A program made the position numbers and the translations under genes. From positions 62,001 to 126,000 of the forward strand of contig NZ_JOEA01000003.1 of NCBI RefSeq assembly GCF_000719115.1: a stretch of 64,000 bases of DNA, in the 5' to 3' direction. Origin of the DNA: Lentzea albidocapillata. GTDB taxonomy: Bacteria; Actinomycetota; Actinomycetes; Mycobacteriales; Pseudonocardiaceae. Shown here piece after piece: positions 18,403-26,355 of this stretch. The notes below the pieces were generated by a model. It saw only the letters and a program-made list of their open reading frames with translations. It made no database searches and had not been told where the DNA came from. Each line of letters begins with the position of its first letter. Positions within the stretch are counted from its first letter, which is position 1.

Positions 18403-19962
18403 GTGCGGGCGTTCCGGACGGTCCTGGAGCAGAAGATCCGGGAGCGGCGTCAGACACTCCAGGAGTTCGTCGAGTTTGCCGAGGTCTTCGCGCGCGAGCA
18501 CAACGAGGCGGGAACGATCGGCGTGCGGCATCTTCAGCGGCTTATCGCTGGTCGGAAGCCCTCTGGTGAGCCACTAGGGCCGACCGTTCAGCCGGCGACC
18601 GCGCGTCTGCTGGAACGGATCTTCGATGTCCGCATTGACGACCTGTTGTCAGAGCCGAGACCACCTGAGGTCGTCGAGCGGCAACGGCCGGAGCGGGACA
18701 CGGTCGAGTTGGCCGCCGCGCTCGACTGGCTCGACGAGCGGGCAGGGTGGCAGTCCGGAACAAGCCGATCGAAGGTACGGGCACGGCTTGCGGAACTCGA
18801 CCTGGGGCACTTGCTGGACGCGGGTGCTAGGCGAACCAAGGTCGGGCGGACGGCCCTCGCTCGCGCGCTTGTCGACTACTACGGCGAGCGCGGCATGTAC
18901 CGAGGCGTCTACGCGGACGCTGAGATCTTGACCAGTGTCGTCACCCGTGCCGACTGGCTCGACTTGGCGTGCCCGCTCGACGGTACGCAGGATCGACTGA
19001 CGCTCGCTGATGAGAACGGCGGTCGTGCTCCGCTTGACGACGTCGAAGCATCAGCGGCAGTGTCACGTCTTGCCGAGTCCGTCGCGCTCGGCGTCCGGTT
19101 CACCAACCTGCCGCTCTACCGACTGCGGAGCGTCGACCTCGGCCTCCAGAGGGTCTGTGGACGCGTCAGCGTCGTGCCCTTCGTCGAGTACGCGCTGACT
19201 GCTGATCTACTCGAACGAGAGCTGACCGATGCGGTTTCGGTCGGAAGTCTCGCTCTGCGAACTCCCTTGCGAGACAAGCGTTTGCCGAGTCTTGAATCGG
19301 TACATGACCTGTCGGGCCGTATGTGTGCGGGCGGAGTTCTGGCGCTGTGTGCGATCGCTCGGCCGCATGATCAAGTCCGCGGTTCCGCAGACTATGCCCT
19401 GCTGGTGCAGGAGCGGTCCGGCCAAGTGCTGAACGCGGCCGGACGGCTCGCGGTGATCCCAAAAGGTTTCCACCAGCCACTGACCGACGTGCGAGCCGAG
19501 GCGGCAGTGGGGGCCACGCTCCGGCGAGAGTTGGAAGAGGAGTTGTTCGGCCGCCCTGACGTCGATGCGACCGCTGGCAATGCGCGCTCGGCGGCCCCGA
19601 TGCATCCGGGCCGTTGGTCGGAGCCGATGAAGTGGCTCGCCGAGGAACCAGCGCGGTTGCGCATGGAGTGCACAGGTTTCGGGCTGAACCTCGTCAGCGG
19701 GAATTACGAGTTCGCAAGCCTCGTCGTGATCGAGGACGGGGAGTTCTGGCGCCGATTCGGCGGGCAGGTCGAGGCGAACTGGGAGGCGGCCGGACTGCGG
19801 CTGTACTCCAGTCTCGACGGCGACCTGGTGAGCGAGCTGATCATGCAGGAGACCTGGAGCAACGAGGGACTGTTCGCGTTGCTCCAGGGTCTGCGTCGGC
19901 TGAGCGAGGTCGGCGGCGACCGCGTCAGCCTGCCGCCGGTCGAATGGCGGCTTGGCGGCTGA
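18403..19962 (+). CDS. Nudix-box regulator-like protein, copy 1
   Basis: 519 residues, paralogous along most of its length to the convergent gene at 20310. The N-terminus (1-80) is helical and unlike that of the paralogue. From about 100 they share ALDWLDER, ADWLDLACPL, and VIPKGFHQPLTDVRAEAAVG followed at 370-383 by GATLRRELEEELFG, which resembles the REUxEExG part of a Nudix box with the final glycine shifted. The C-terminus shares RMECTGFGLNLVSGNYEF and WSNEGLFALLQGLRRL. The Nudix motif recalls Pif, the transfer-immunity factor of the AICE pSAM2; that link is inference. GTG start with GGGAGG about ten bases upstream. Confidence 0.8.
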   Translation: MRAFRTVLEQKIRERRQTLQEFVEFAEVFAREHNEAGTIGVRHLQRLIAGRKPSGEPLGPTVQPATARLLERIFDVRIDDLLSEPRPPEVVERQRPERDTVELAAALDWLDERAGWQSGTSRSKVRARLAELDLGHLLDAGARRTKVGRTALARALVDYYGERGMYRGVYADAEILTSVVTRADWLDLACPLDGTQDRLTLADENGGRAPLDDVEASAAVSRLAESVALGVRFTNLPLYRLRSVDLGLQRVCGRVSVVPFVEYALTADLLERELTDAVSVGSLALRTPLRDKRLPSLESVHDLSGRMCAGGVLALCAIARPHDQVRGSADYALLVQERSGQVLNAAGRLAVIPKGFHQPLTDVRAEAAVGATLRRELEEELFGRPDVDATAGNARSAAPMHPGRWSEPMKWLAEEPARLRMECTGFGLNLVSGNYEFASLVVIEDGEFWRRFGGQVEANWEAAGLRLYSSLDGDLVSELIMQETWSNEGLFALLQGLRRLSEVGGDRVSLPPVEWRLGG

Positions 19963-20325
19963 TCAGGTCTGGGACGGCCAGCGGACCGTCATGACCACCG
20001 AGTCCTCGACTGCTTCCCATGAGTGGTCGATGCCGGGACCCCACATCACGTAGTCACCCTGGCGCGTCATCCTCGCGCTTCCCTCGGTGAGGTCAACGCG
20101 GAAGTTCCCTTGTACCAACAAAACCAGGGTCGTTCGCTGGTCGTCTGAAGTCCACTCGACACGCTTGTCTCCGGCGGGGTGATTGAACCACTTCACCTCG
20201 ACGTCCTTCGACGACCGCACACCCTCTGATGGGTCGATGAAGTGTCCGACTAGCCAGCCGCGCGTGGCGCTTCCGTCCTCCGCAGCGTTGCCCTGGCTCC
20301 AGTTCGCGGTCACCGTATCTCCCAT
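19963..20325 (-). CDS. Cupin-like protein
   Basis: 120 residues with a beta-rich cupin pattern: VEVKWFNHPAGDKR, then TTLVLLVQGNFRVDL, and RQGDYVMWGPGIDHSWEA, where the single H in IDHSW is the expected second-motif position. Metal ligands are incomplete, so a catalytic role is doubtful and a sensory or binding role more likely. Its start lies inside the 3' end of the upstream Nudix-box gene (16-base overlap), so the two are co-transcribed. It ends one base after the stop of the convergent paralogue (19962), leaving no terminator space between them. Confidence 0.75.
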   Translation of the reverse strand: MGDTVTANWSQGNAAEDGSATRGWLVGHFIDPSEGVRSSKDVEVKWFNHPAGDKRVEWTSDDQRTTLVLLVQGNFRVDLTEGSARMTRQGDYVMWGPGIDHSWEAVEDSVVMTVRWPSQT

Positions 20326-21872
20326 TCGATCGTTGGCATGTTCACGCGGCTGCTACCGCCGATCTCTTTGAGTCGGCGAAGCCCTTGCAGGAGCGCGAAC
20401 AGGCCCTCGTTGCTCCACGCCGTGTCGGCCGCGAGCTCCTCGACGAGCTCGGCATCGGCACTGGAGTACTGGCGAAGATTCGCCGTCTCCCAGTTGGCCT
20501 CGATCTGCCCGCCGTAGCGCTGCCAGAACTCCTCGTCTTCAACGACGATCAGACTCGGGAACTCGAAGTTCCCGCTGACGAGGTTCAGCCCGAAGCCGGT
20601 GCATTCCATCCGCAGACGGCCCGGTTCGCCGAGGAGCCAGCGCATCGGTTCGGAAAGGCGGCTCGGGTGCATCGGATCGGCACTGCGTTGGTCGCCCACC
20701 GTGTTGTCGATGTCGTGGCGGCCGAACAGCTCCTCTTCCATCTCGCGTCGAAGCGTCGCGCCCACCTGAGCATCGGCCCGGAAGTCCACCAGCGGCTGGT
20801 GAAAGCCCTTCGGGATCACGGCAAGCCGACGCGCGGCGTTGATGACGTGACCTGAGCGCTCCTGCACCAGAAGAACGTAGTCTGCCGGGCCTCGGAACGG
20901 GTCGGCTGGTCGAGCGAACGCGCACAGCGCGAGCGTGCCGCCTGCGGTGAGGCGTCCGCCGACGTCCAGCACGGTGTCGAGGTCCGGCAGGTAGCGGTCA
21001 CGAAGTGGAAGCTCGCCCGCTTGCACGCCGCCGGCCAGCGCGTCGACCAGCTCACCTTCCAGGAGATCCATCGTCACGATGTACTCGACGAACGACGAGA
21101 TCCCGACCGTGCCGCCGAGCGACTCCCTGCGCATGTCGACGCCGAGCAGGCGATACAGCGGCATGTTGACGAAGCGGATGCCGAGCGCGAGCGACTCGGC
21201 CAGACGCTGAGCGGCCTGGTCGAACGCCTCCTCGTCGAGGGACACCGGCGCGGCACCAGCCGCACGCATCAGCTTGAGACGGTCATGAGTCGCGATCAGC
21301 GGACAGTCGAGGTCGAGCCAGTCGGAGCGCGTGAAGACGCTCGTGTCGGCCTCGACGTCACCGAACCGGGCGGCATATCGGCCGTAGCCGCCGGAACCAC
21401 GGCCGTAGTAGTCCGCGAGAGCCTGCGCGACCTTGCGCTGATCGACGCGACCGCGACGACTTCCCCTGTCCTGCAAGGAATTCACGTCAACCTGCGCGAG
21501 CCGTGACGCGACCGCGCGGCGAGCGGTTCCGGGCTCGCGCGTGCCGCGCTCGTCGAGCCAGTCGAGCGCGGCGACGATGTTCGGATCGGCCGCGAGTCGC
21601 TGTTCGGCGTCAGCCGCCGCATCGGTCGTGGCGCGCGGTGCACCCGCGCGTGCCTCGGCGAAGCGCGCCTTTACCTCGTCGGACGCTCGATCGAGCGCCG
21701 TGTCCAAGGCCTGCTGCAACTCTGACTTAGGTCGTGAGCTGGGCTTTTTGTGCCAGTTGCCCACCGTGCGCCAGTGAACGCCGAGGTGTGCGGCGAACGC
21801 TTCCTGACTGAGGCGTAGCGCGTCCTGCAACACGCACGCGTCGGCCCCGGTCCAGCCGTTCGGCAACGTCAT
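20310..21872 (-). CDS. HTH and Nudix-box regulator-like protein, copy 2
   Basis: 520 residues. An N-terminal HTH is visible at about 12-45 (LQDALRLSQEAFAAHLGVHW, then TVGNWHKKP). The body matches copy 1 at 18403, including ALDWLDERGTREPG, SDWLDLDCPL, PKGFHQPLVDFRADAQVG and the Nudix-like GATLRREMEEELFG at 371-384, then RMECTGFGLNLVSGNFEF. Similarity is strong outside the N-terminus, so the pair arose by duplication with exchange of the DNA-binding part. The gene is followed by an overlapping cupin gene. The 135 bases upstream (21873-22007) separate it from another regulator on the same strand. Confidence 0.82.
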   Translation of the reverse strand: MTLPNGWTGADACVLQDALRLSQEAFAAHLGVHWRTVGNWHKKPSSRPKSELQQALDTALDRASDEVKARFAEARAGAPRATTDAAADAEQRLAADPNIVAALDWLDERGTREPGTARRAVASRLAQVDVNSLQDRGSRRGRVDQRKVAQALADYYGRGSGGYGRYAARFGDVEADTSVFTRSDWLDLDCPLIATHDRLKLMRAAGAAPVSLDEEAFDQAAQRLAESLALGIRFVNMPLYRLLGVDMRRESLGGTVGISSFVEYIVTMDLLEGELVDALAGGVQAGELPLRDRYLPDLDTVLDVGGRLTAGGTLALCAFARPADPFRGPADYVLLVQERSGHVINAARRLAVIPKGFHQPLVDFRADAQVGATLRREMEEELFGRHDIDNTVGDQRSADPMHPSRLSEPMRWLLGEPGRLRMECTGFGLNLVSGNFEFPSLIVVEDEEFWQRYGGQIEANWETANLRQYSSADAELVEELAADTAWSNEGLFALLQGLRRLKEIGGSSRVNMPTIEWEIR

Positions 21873-22007
21873 CTCGTCGCTACCCCCGAAGCGCGATATG
21901 TAGGGAACTTGTCGTGGTTGTGTATGGGTCTTGCGTGGGCTCCGGCGCGTTTTCGCAGTGGAATTAGTGCCATGGAAAACAGCAGCTCCACCAGGACAAA
22001 CAGCGAA

Positions 22008-22412
22008 CTACCGGCGGCCGCGGACGTGCTTCGCGACTTCCGCGAGTTGGCCCATTACGGAAGCAACGTCGGATTTGAGAGCGTCAAGCCGATCGGTGAT
22101 GTCTTCGAGTCGCTCTTCGACCCGGTCCATTCGAGTCCACAGGGTGTCGGCAAGGTCCACCACGGGGTCGCCGACCTCGGGAGGCGTGCGCCCCCGCAAC
22201 ACGGCGTCCAGGTGCAGCGGGTGCCAGCCCAGCGCTGTGGACAGGGATTCCAGGGTTCGAGGGCTCCGCCGGCGCTCCACGAGGTTGTGCTGAATCTCGC
22301 GGACGATCGCGAGCGATACGTGCGACCGCTCGGCGAGTTCCTTCTGTCGCAATCCCAGCTCGTCCACCCGCTGGTTGATCGCCTTGGCGACTGCCGCCCA
22401 ATCCTCCGACAC
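22008..22412 (-). CDS. XRE-family repressor with C-terminal coiled coil
   Basis: 134 residues. The HTH spans about 8-68 (AINQRVDELGLRQKELAERS, then IVREIQHNLVERRRSPRTLE). Residues 85-130 are a heptad-rich coiled coil (MDRVEERLEDITDRLDALK). Such a repressor next to the transfer operon of an AICE plays the part of the Kor proteins that hold transfer genes off; this is inference from position. It is divergent from the HTH/excisionase-like gene at 22579, and the shared 166-base region contains a perfect 16-bp palindrome (22519-22534), the obvious operator. Confidence 0.85.
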   Translation of the reverse strand: MSEDWAAVAKAINQRVDELGLRQKELAERSHVSLAIVREIQHNLVERRRSPRTLESLSTALGWHPLHLDAVLRGRTPPEVGDPVVDLADTLWTRMDRVEERLEDITDRLDALKSDVASVMGQLAEVAKHVRGRR

Positions 22413-22518
22413 GTATTCCTCCGCGCTCCGCCTCGGCGCTGAGATTAGTCACTGTTCCGAGCGCTGCGGCGTGACACGGCGTTCCACGCGCCGTTTGCGA
22501 CCTCCCATGTCCTCATGA

Positions 22519-22534
22519 GTGCTGAAATCAGCAC
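22519..22534. promoter_or_regulatory. Operator palindrome of the transfer operon
   Basis: GTGCTGA-AA-TCAGCAC is a perfect palindrome in the divergent promoter between the XRE repressor and the transfer operon. A second half-like copy, CTGAAATCA, follows at 22543-22551. The same core recurs at 18314 and at the recombinase start (26352). Confidence 0.65.
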
Positions 22535-22578
22535 AAAAGAAACTGAAATCATCATTATTCACAGAAAGGCTATTCCTC

Positions 22579-22776
22579 ATGAGTACTTCTCTGTCTTCCT
22601 CCGCTCACACCATCCGCGAGACCGCGTGGCTCCTCGGCGTCGACCGGTCCGAGGTCTGCCGCGCCATCCGACTCGGCAAGCTGCACGCCGAACGTCGGCG
22701 CGGCCAGACCGTCATCCCCGTGAGCGCGCTCCTGCCGCTGCTCGCCAACGCCGGTCCGGGGGTGCTCCGTGACTGA
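22579..22776 (+). CDS. Excisionase-like HTH protein
   Basis: 65 residues with a MerR/HTH_17-type fold: HTIRETAWLLGVDRSEVCRA followed by IRLGKLHAERRRG and QTVIPVSALLPLL. Proteins of this size and fold act as excisionases or small regulators in AICEs. The ATG at 22579 has AAAGG about twelve bases upstream. The frame is open further upstream, but that stretch is the AT-rich operator region. Its stop overlaps the next gene by eight bases. It is the first gene of the transfer operon. Confidence 0.8.
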   Translation: MSTSLSSSAHTIRETAWLLGVDRSEVCRAIRLGKLHAERRRGQTVIPVSALLPLLANAGPGVLRD

Positions 22777-23107
22777 CGACCGACTGATCGGCATCGCGTG
22801 GTCACTCGACCGCCTGCGTTGGGTGCCGACCGACCAGCTCGCCGAGCTGGTCGAGCGTGACGGACTGTGCATGTGGGCGTTCACGAACGAACCGCCCGAC
22901 GCTGGCGAAGAACTGACCAATCACGAACTCGCCGCGCGCACCTGTGCCGGGTGCCCCGTCCAAGACGAGTGCCTGGAATTGGAGCTGCGCACGGCCGGTG
23001 AGAACACCACCGGTGTATGGGGTGCGCTCACCGACGACGACCGGCGCGAGCTGTACCCGCACTGGCTCCGACGCGGTGAACGCTTCGAGAGGGGGCCGCG
23101 TTCATGA
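22769..23107 (+). CDS. WhiB-family iron-sulfur regulator carried by the element
   Basis: 112 residues. Cysteines at 34, 59, 62 and 68 give the WhiB pattern (C-Xn-C-X2-C-X5-C), and GVWGALTDDDRREL after them is the family turn plus basic tail. WhiB proteins bind a [4Fe-4S] cluster and act with the principal sigma factor or bind DNA. The GTG at 22769 lies in the end of the HTH gene, and the stop overlaps the next ATG, so it is embedded in the transfer operon. It may link transfer gene expression to redox or developmental state. Confidence 0.92.
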   Translation: MTDDRLIGIAWSLDRLRWVPTDQLAELVERDGLCMWAFTNEPPDAGEELTNHELAARTCAGCPVQDECLELELRTAGENTTGVWGALTDDDRRELYPHWLRRGERFERGPRS

Positions 23108-23436
23108 ACGCTCTCACTCTCACCCCGACTCAGATCATGGCCGCTGTAGGCGCGCTGCTGGTCCTGGTGCTCGTGTGGCGTACGGCGTCCCGTCGTGCGA
23201 AAGCTGCGGCGAGCGCGGCACGCACGGGAGCGCGGTTCGCCTCGCTCGCCGGGCGCGTGCTGTTCAACGCCGCGCTGATCGTCGTGGCGCAGTGGATCGT
23301 GATCACCCAACAGGGAAGCGGCTGGCTGCTCGTCGCGGTGCTCGCCGTGCCCGCGCTGTTCGCGTCGTACACGCTGACCAAGGCATTGACCGTGACGACG
23401 TACGAGCCTCGTCGCCGAGGCGGTGAACGGCGATGA
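23104..23436 (+). CDS. Small Spd-like membrane protein
   Basis: 110 residues with two hydrophobic stretches: about 12-26 (MAAVGALLVLVLVW) and about 52-95 in two helices (LFNAALIVVAQWIVI, LLVAVLAVPALFA). It has a basic C-terminus (RRRGGERR). Small membrane proteins of this kind in AICE transfer operons are called Spd and spread the element through the mycelium. Its ATG overlaps the previous stop, and its stop overlaps the next start. The family name is by context; the sequence itself is only recognisable as a membrane protein. Confidence 0.75.
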   Translation: MNALTLTPTQIMAAVGALLVLVLVWRTASRRAKAAASAARTGARFASLAGRVLFNAALIVVAQWIVITQQGSGWLLVAVLAVPALFASYTLTKALTVTTYEPRRRGGERR

Positions 23437-24074
23437 GCGAGCCGATCGAGCGCGTAGCGGTACAGGTCGATCGGTTGTGCTGGACCGGCATTCTGCTCGG
23501 ACTGGCGTTCACGATGACCAACGTTCAGCAGTTCGCGGCGGCCGGTTCTCCGGTGTGGTCGCTCGCCTGGTGCGCGGCATGGCTGCTCGACCCGATGGTG
23601 TCGCTGGTGCTGCTGGCGATCCTTCGAGCCGAGCAGGTCACGGCCCGGCATGGCGTCCGCATGGGCGGTTGGGTGCGGGCGGCGAAGTGGTTCACGCTCG
23701 GCGCGACGTACGTCATGAACACCTGGAGTGCGTACGCGGCCGGATCGGCCGCGCTGGTGGTGCTGCACTCGGTTCCGCCGCTCGTGGTGTTCGTCGCCGC
23801 CGAGGCGGTGACCGACCTTCGGGACAAGCTCGGCTCGGCGGTCGCCGCGTACGCAGCGGTGCAGGCGGAACCGCAGGCTTCACCGAGTTCTCGGCGAGAG
23901 GCGCCGAAGCGCGCGAATCCGAGGACGTCGTTTGACGACTACCTCACGGTTGCCAGGGCGGCCCGAACGCCGGACGTGATGGTCACGCCTGCGTGGGTGC
24001 GCGAGGTGACGGCGTGCTCGCGCGGTCTGTCCTCACGGTTGGCTGCGGCGCTGAACGCCGAGGTGCAGCCATGA
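23433..24074 (+). CDS. DUF2637-like (SpdB-type) membrane protein
   Basis: 213 residues. Four hydrophobic helices lie in the first 130 residues (ILLGLAFTMTNVQQFA; AWCAAWLLDPMVSLVLLAIL; TYVMNTWSAYAAGSAALVVL; PPLVVFVAAEAVTDLRDKLG), the layout of DUF2637/SpdB proteins. The C-terminal 80 residues are hydrophilic and probably cytoplasmic. It overlaps its neighbours by four bases on each side, just upstream of the Tra gene. It likely forms a membrane partner of the Tra translocase. Confidence 0.8.
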   Translation: MSEPIERVAVQVDRLCWTGILLGLAFTMTNVQQFAAAGSPVWSLAWCAAWLLDPMVSLVLLAILRAEQVTARHGVRMGGWVRAAKWFTLGATYVMNTWSAYAAGSAALVVLHSVPPLVVFVAAEAVTDLRDKLGSAVAAYAAVQAEPQASPSSRREAPKRANPRTSFDDYLTVARAARTPDVMVTPAWVREVTACSRGLSSRLAAALNAEVQP

Positions 24075-26194
24075 ACGGCGAAGTGGTTCCGGCGGGGCCG
24101 GTGTTCGAGGGTGAACTCGTCGACGAACAGCAGGACGCGATCCAGCCGCCACCTAGTCACCGGCTCGCCGGCTGGTGGCTGCGATCGCGCTTCGTTCCGG
24201 CGGCGTTGAAGTCGCGGCAGGCAGTCGCCTACGCCGCGAAAGACGGGCTTGAGTGGTTGGTTCGGTCGCCGTTCCGCCTTGTCCGGGCTGTGTGTCGCGG
24301 CCTGGTGGTCGCGGTGCGTGGCTGGCGGCGATGGGTGCGAGTGCGCGACTACCGCGAGGCGGCTGAGCAGTCGGAGAAGCTCGCGGACAAGTTCGCGGAG
24401 ATCCGTGCACTGACGTTGTTCCGATGGAAGGTGACCGGCGCTGTATCTGTCGTTTTCGTTGTCTCCCTTGCGATCCTCGATCTCGTTTACGGGCACCGAG
24501 TGTTGTGGATCGCTGGCGTTGTCGGCTCGGCGGCGTTGGCGATCCTCGGCAGGCAGAAGGACGGGAACCCTGGACGAAAGGCTGCTCTCGCCGGGCCACG
24601 CTCGCTCGCGTGGACGATGGACCCACAGATCTTGGTGGACGCGTTCCGTGACGCAAAGCTGATCGGCAAGGACGAGAGTCTGCGGCTCGTCGAGCGAGCG
24701 AAGCACCAGGGCGGGGGATGGGCGGTCACCGTCGATCTCCCCGCCACCCGCAAGGCCGCTGATGTCGTGAAGCATCGGGAAGACCTGGCGTCGGCTCTGG
24801 CGGTCGATGAGATCCAACTCAGTGTCGAGCGGGTGCGAGGCAACGGCGGACATGCCGGACGTGTCGCGATGTGGGTTGCCGATGAGGATCCGTACGCCAA
24901 GCCGCCGACCCGCACGCCGTTGCTGGCGGTTGAGCGTTGGGACGCGTGGCGGCCGGTGCCGTTCGGCACCGACGCACGCGGCAGGCGGATCACGCTGCCG
25001 CTGGTATGGACGTCACTTCTGATCGGCGCGCTTCCCAGACAGGGCAAGACAATGGCCGAACGACTGGCGGCCGCGGGCTTGATCTTGGACCCGCACGTCC
25101 GGCTGTACGTAGCCGACTTCAAGAACGGCAAGGACTGGAAGGCCGCCGAGAAGGTCGCCCACCGGTTCATGTCGGGAGACGACGCCGAGCACGTTCTCGC
25201 GTTCTTGGACTGGCTCGTCGAACTAATCGCCGACGTTCAGAACCGCTACCGGCGGATGCAGGATCTCGACGACATGACGTGCCCCGAGTCGAAGGTGACG
25301 CCGGACATGTCTCGCGACCAATCGTTGGGGATGCCGATCACGGCACTGATCGTGGACGAGGTCCACATTGCACTGGAGGACCGTACTCCCGTTGAGGTGC
25401 AAGGGAAGAAGCTCACGGCAGGGGAGTACATCGGGGAGCTGCTGGCGTGGTTGGCCAAGAAAGCTCCTGCCGCCGGCGTCATCCTCGTTCTGGCGACGCA
25501 GCGGCCGGACAGCAAGACCATTCCGACCAGGCTGCGCGCTGTGCTCGGCTCTCGCTTCGCCTTGCGGGTCATGGACTTCCGCGACAGCAACATCATCCTC
25601 GGCGAGCAGATGAACACACGCGGATACGACAGCAGCCGACTGCTCCCGTCCCATCGGGGCGTGGGCATCCTGCGACCGGACGGTGAGACCCAAGCCGGTG
25701 CTGACGTACTCGCGCTGACCGTGCGGACCTATTACATGCCCAACGAGGACTGGCGCGAGATCTGCGAGCGCGGCCGTGCCCTGCGCGAGACGGAAGGGAC
25801 GCTGAGCGGACACGCGGCAGGGAAGGACGTTCCGCCGATGCTCGACCGCTCGGCGGCTGCCAAGGCAATCGGAACCGGCACCGTGGCGAGCCTGGCCGAG
25901 ATCGAGCTACCCGAGCCGTTGGCGTCAGTCGTCGACTACCTCGGCGACGACGTGAACACGCGGGACTTCGTACCGACTGCGGAGCTTGCCGAGGCGCTCG
26001 AAGTCGAGGTGACCGCGCTCGGCGTCGACATGGGCGAGCTGGGTTGTCGGCCGACACGCCAGTACGTCCCGACTGATGAGGGCACCCGGCGTGTGCGCGG
26101 CTACCTGACAGCCGACCTGCGCACGGCGGTCGAGCGCATCGCGGCCGATGATGAAATCGGCACTTCGAGCGAAGCTGACGGGACCCGGCAGTGA
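24071..26194 (+). CDS. FtsK/SpoIIIE-type conjugal transfer ATPase (Tra)
   Basis: 707 residues. Two membrane helices at about 119-160 are followed by a motor domain with Walker A GALPRQGKT at 319-327 and Walker B ITALIVDEVH near 423-432. The segment LATQRPDSKTIPTRLRAVLG after it is typical of FtsK motors. The C-terminus has a small winged-helix-like tail. TraB/TraSA proteins of this kind move double-stranded DNA between mycelia without a relaxase. The ATG at 24071 overlaps the previous stop. The 3' end overlaps a small ORF by four bases. Confidence 0.95.
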   Translation: MNGEVVPAGPVFEGELVDEQQDAIQPPPSHRLAGWWLRSRFVPAALKSRQAVAYAAKDGLEWLVRSPFRLVRAVCRGLVVAVRGWRRWVRVRDYREAAEQSEKLADKFAEIRALTLFRWKVTGAVSVVFVVSLAILDLVYGHRVLWIAGVVGSAALAILGRQKDGNPGRKAALAGPRSLAWTMDPQILVDAFRDAKLIGKDESLRLVERAKHQGGGWAVTVDLPATRKAADVVKHREDLASALAVDEIQLSVERVRGNGGHAGRVAMWVADEDPYAKPPTRTPLLAVERWDAWRPVPFGTDARGRRITLPLVWTSLLIGALPRQGKTMAERLAAAGLILDPHVRLYVADFKNGKDWKAAEKVAHRFMSGDDAEHVLAFLDWLVELIADVQNRYRRMQDLDDMTCPESKVTPDMSRDQSLGMPITALIVDEVHIALEDRTPVEVQGKKLTAGEYIGELLAWLAKKAPAAGVILVLATQRPDSKTIPTRLRAVLGSRFALRVMDFRDSNIILGEQMNTRGYDSSRLLPSHRGVGILRPDGETQAGADVLALTVRTYYMPNEDWREICERGRALRETEGTLSGHAAGKDVPPMLDRSAAAKAIGTGTVASLAEIELPEPLASVVDYLGDDVNTRDFVPTAELAEALEVEVTALGVDMGELGCRPTRQYVPTDEGTRRVRGYLTADLRTAVERIAADDEIGTSSEADGTRQ

Positions 26195-26355
26195 TCGCCG
26201 ACGAGCCGCCTCGCGGCGAACTCAAGTTCAACCCACCTGCTGAACTACCTGTCCTCACCAGGGAGGTAAGTCGCATACTGCTAGAAGTACTGATCAGGGT
26301 CACTGAGGTCGAGGCACCGGACGGGCCTCGGGAAGGGAGGTCAGATGACTGTTGA
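26191..26355 (+). CDS. 54-residue ORF between tra and the recombinase
   Basis: A GTG overlapping the tra stop (GTGA) opens a frame of 54 codons that starts MIADEPPRGELKFNPP, has an amphipathic helix (TREVSRILLEVLIRVTE) and ends 11 bases inside the recombinase gene. The tight overlaps on both sides and normal codon use support translation. No family is known to me. In serine-recombinase elements small proteins beside the integrase can be directionality factors, but that is only a suggestion. Confidence 0.6.
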   Translation: MIADEPPRGELKFNPPAELPVLTREVSRILLEVLIRVTEVEAPDGPREGRSDDC

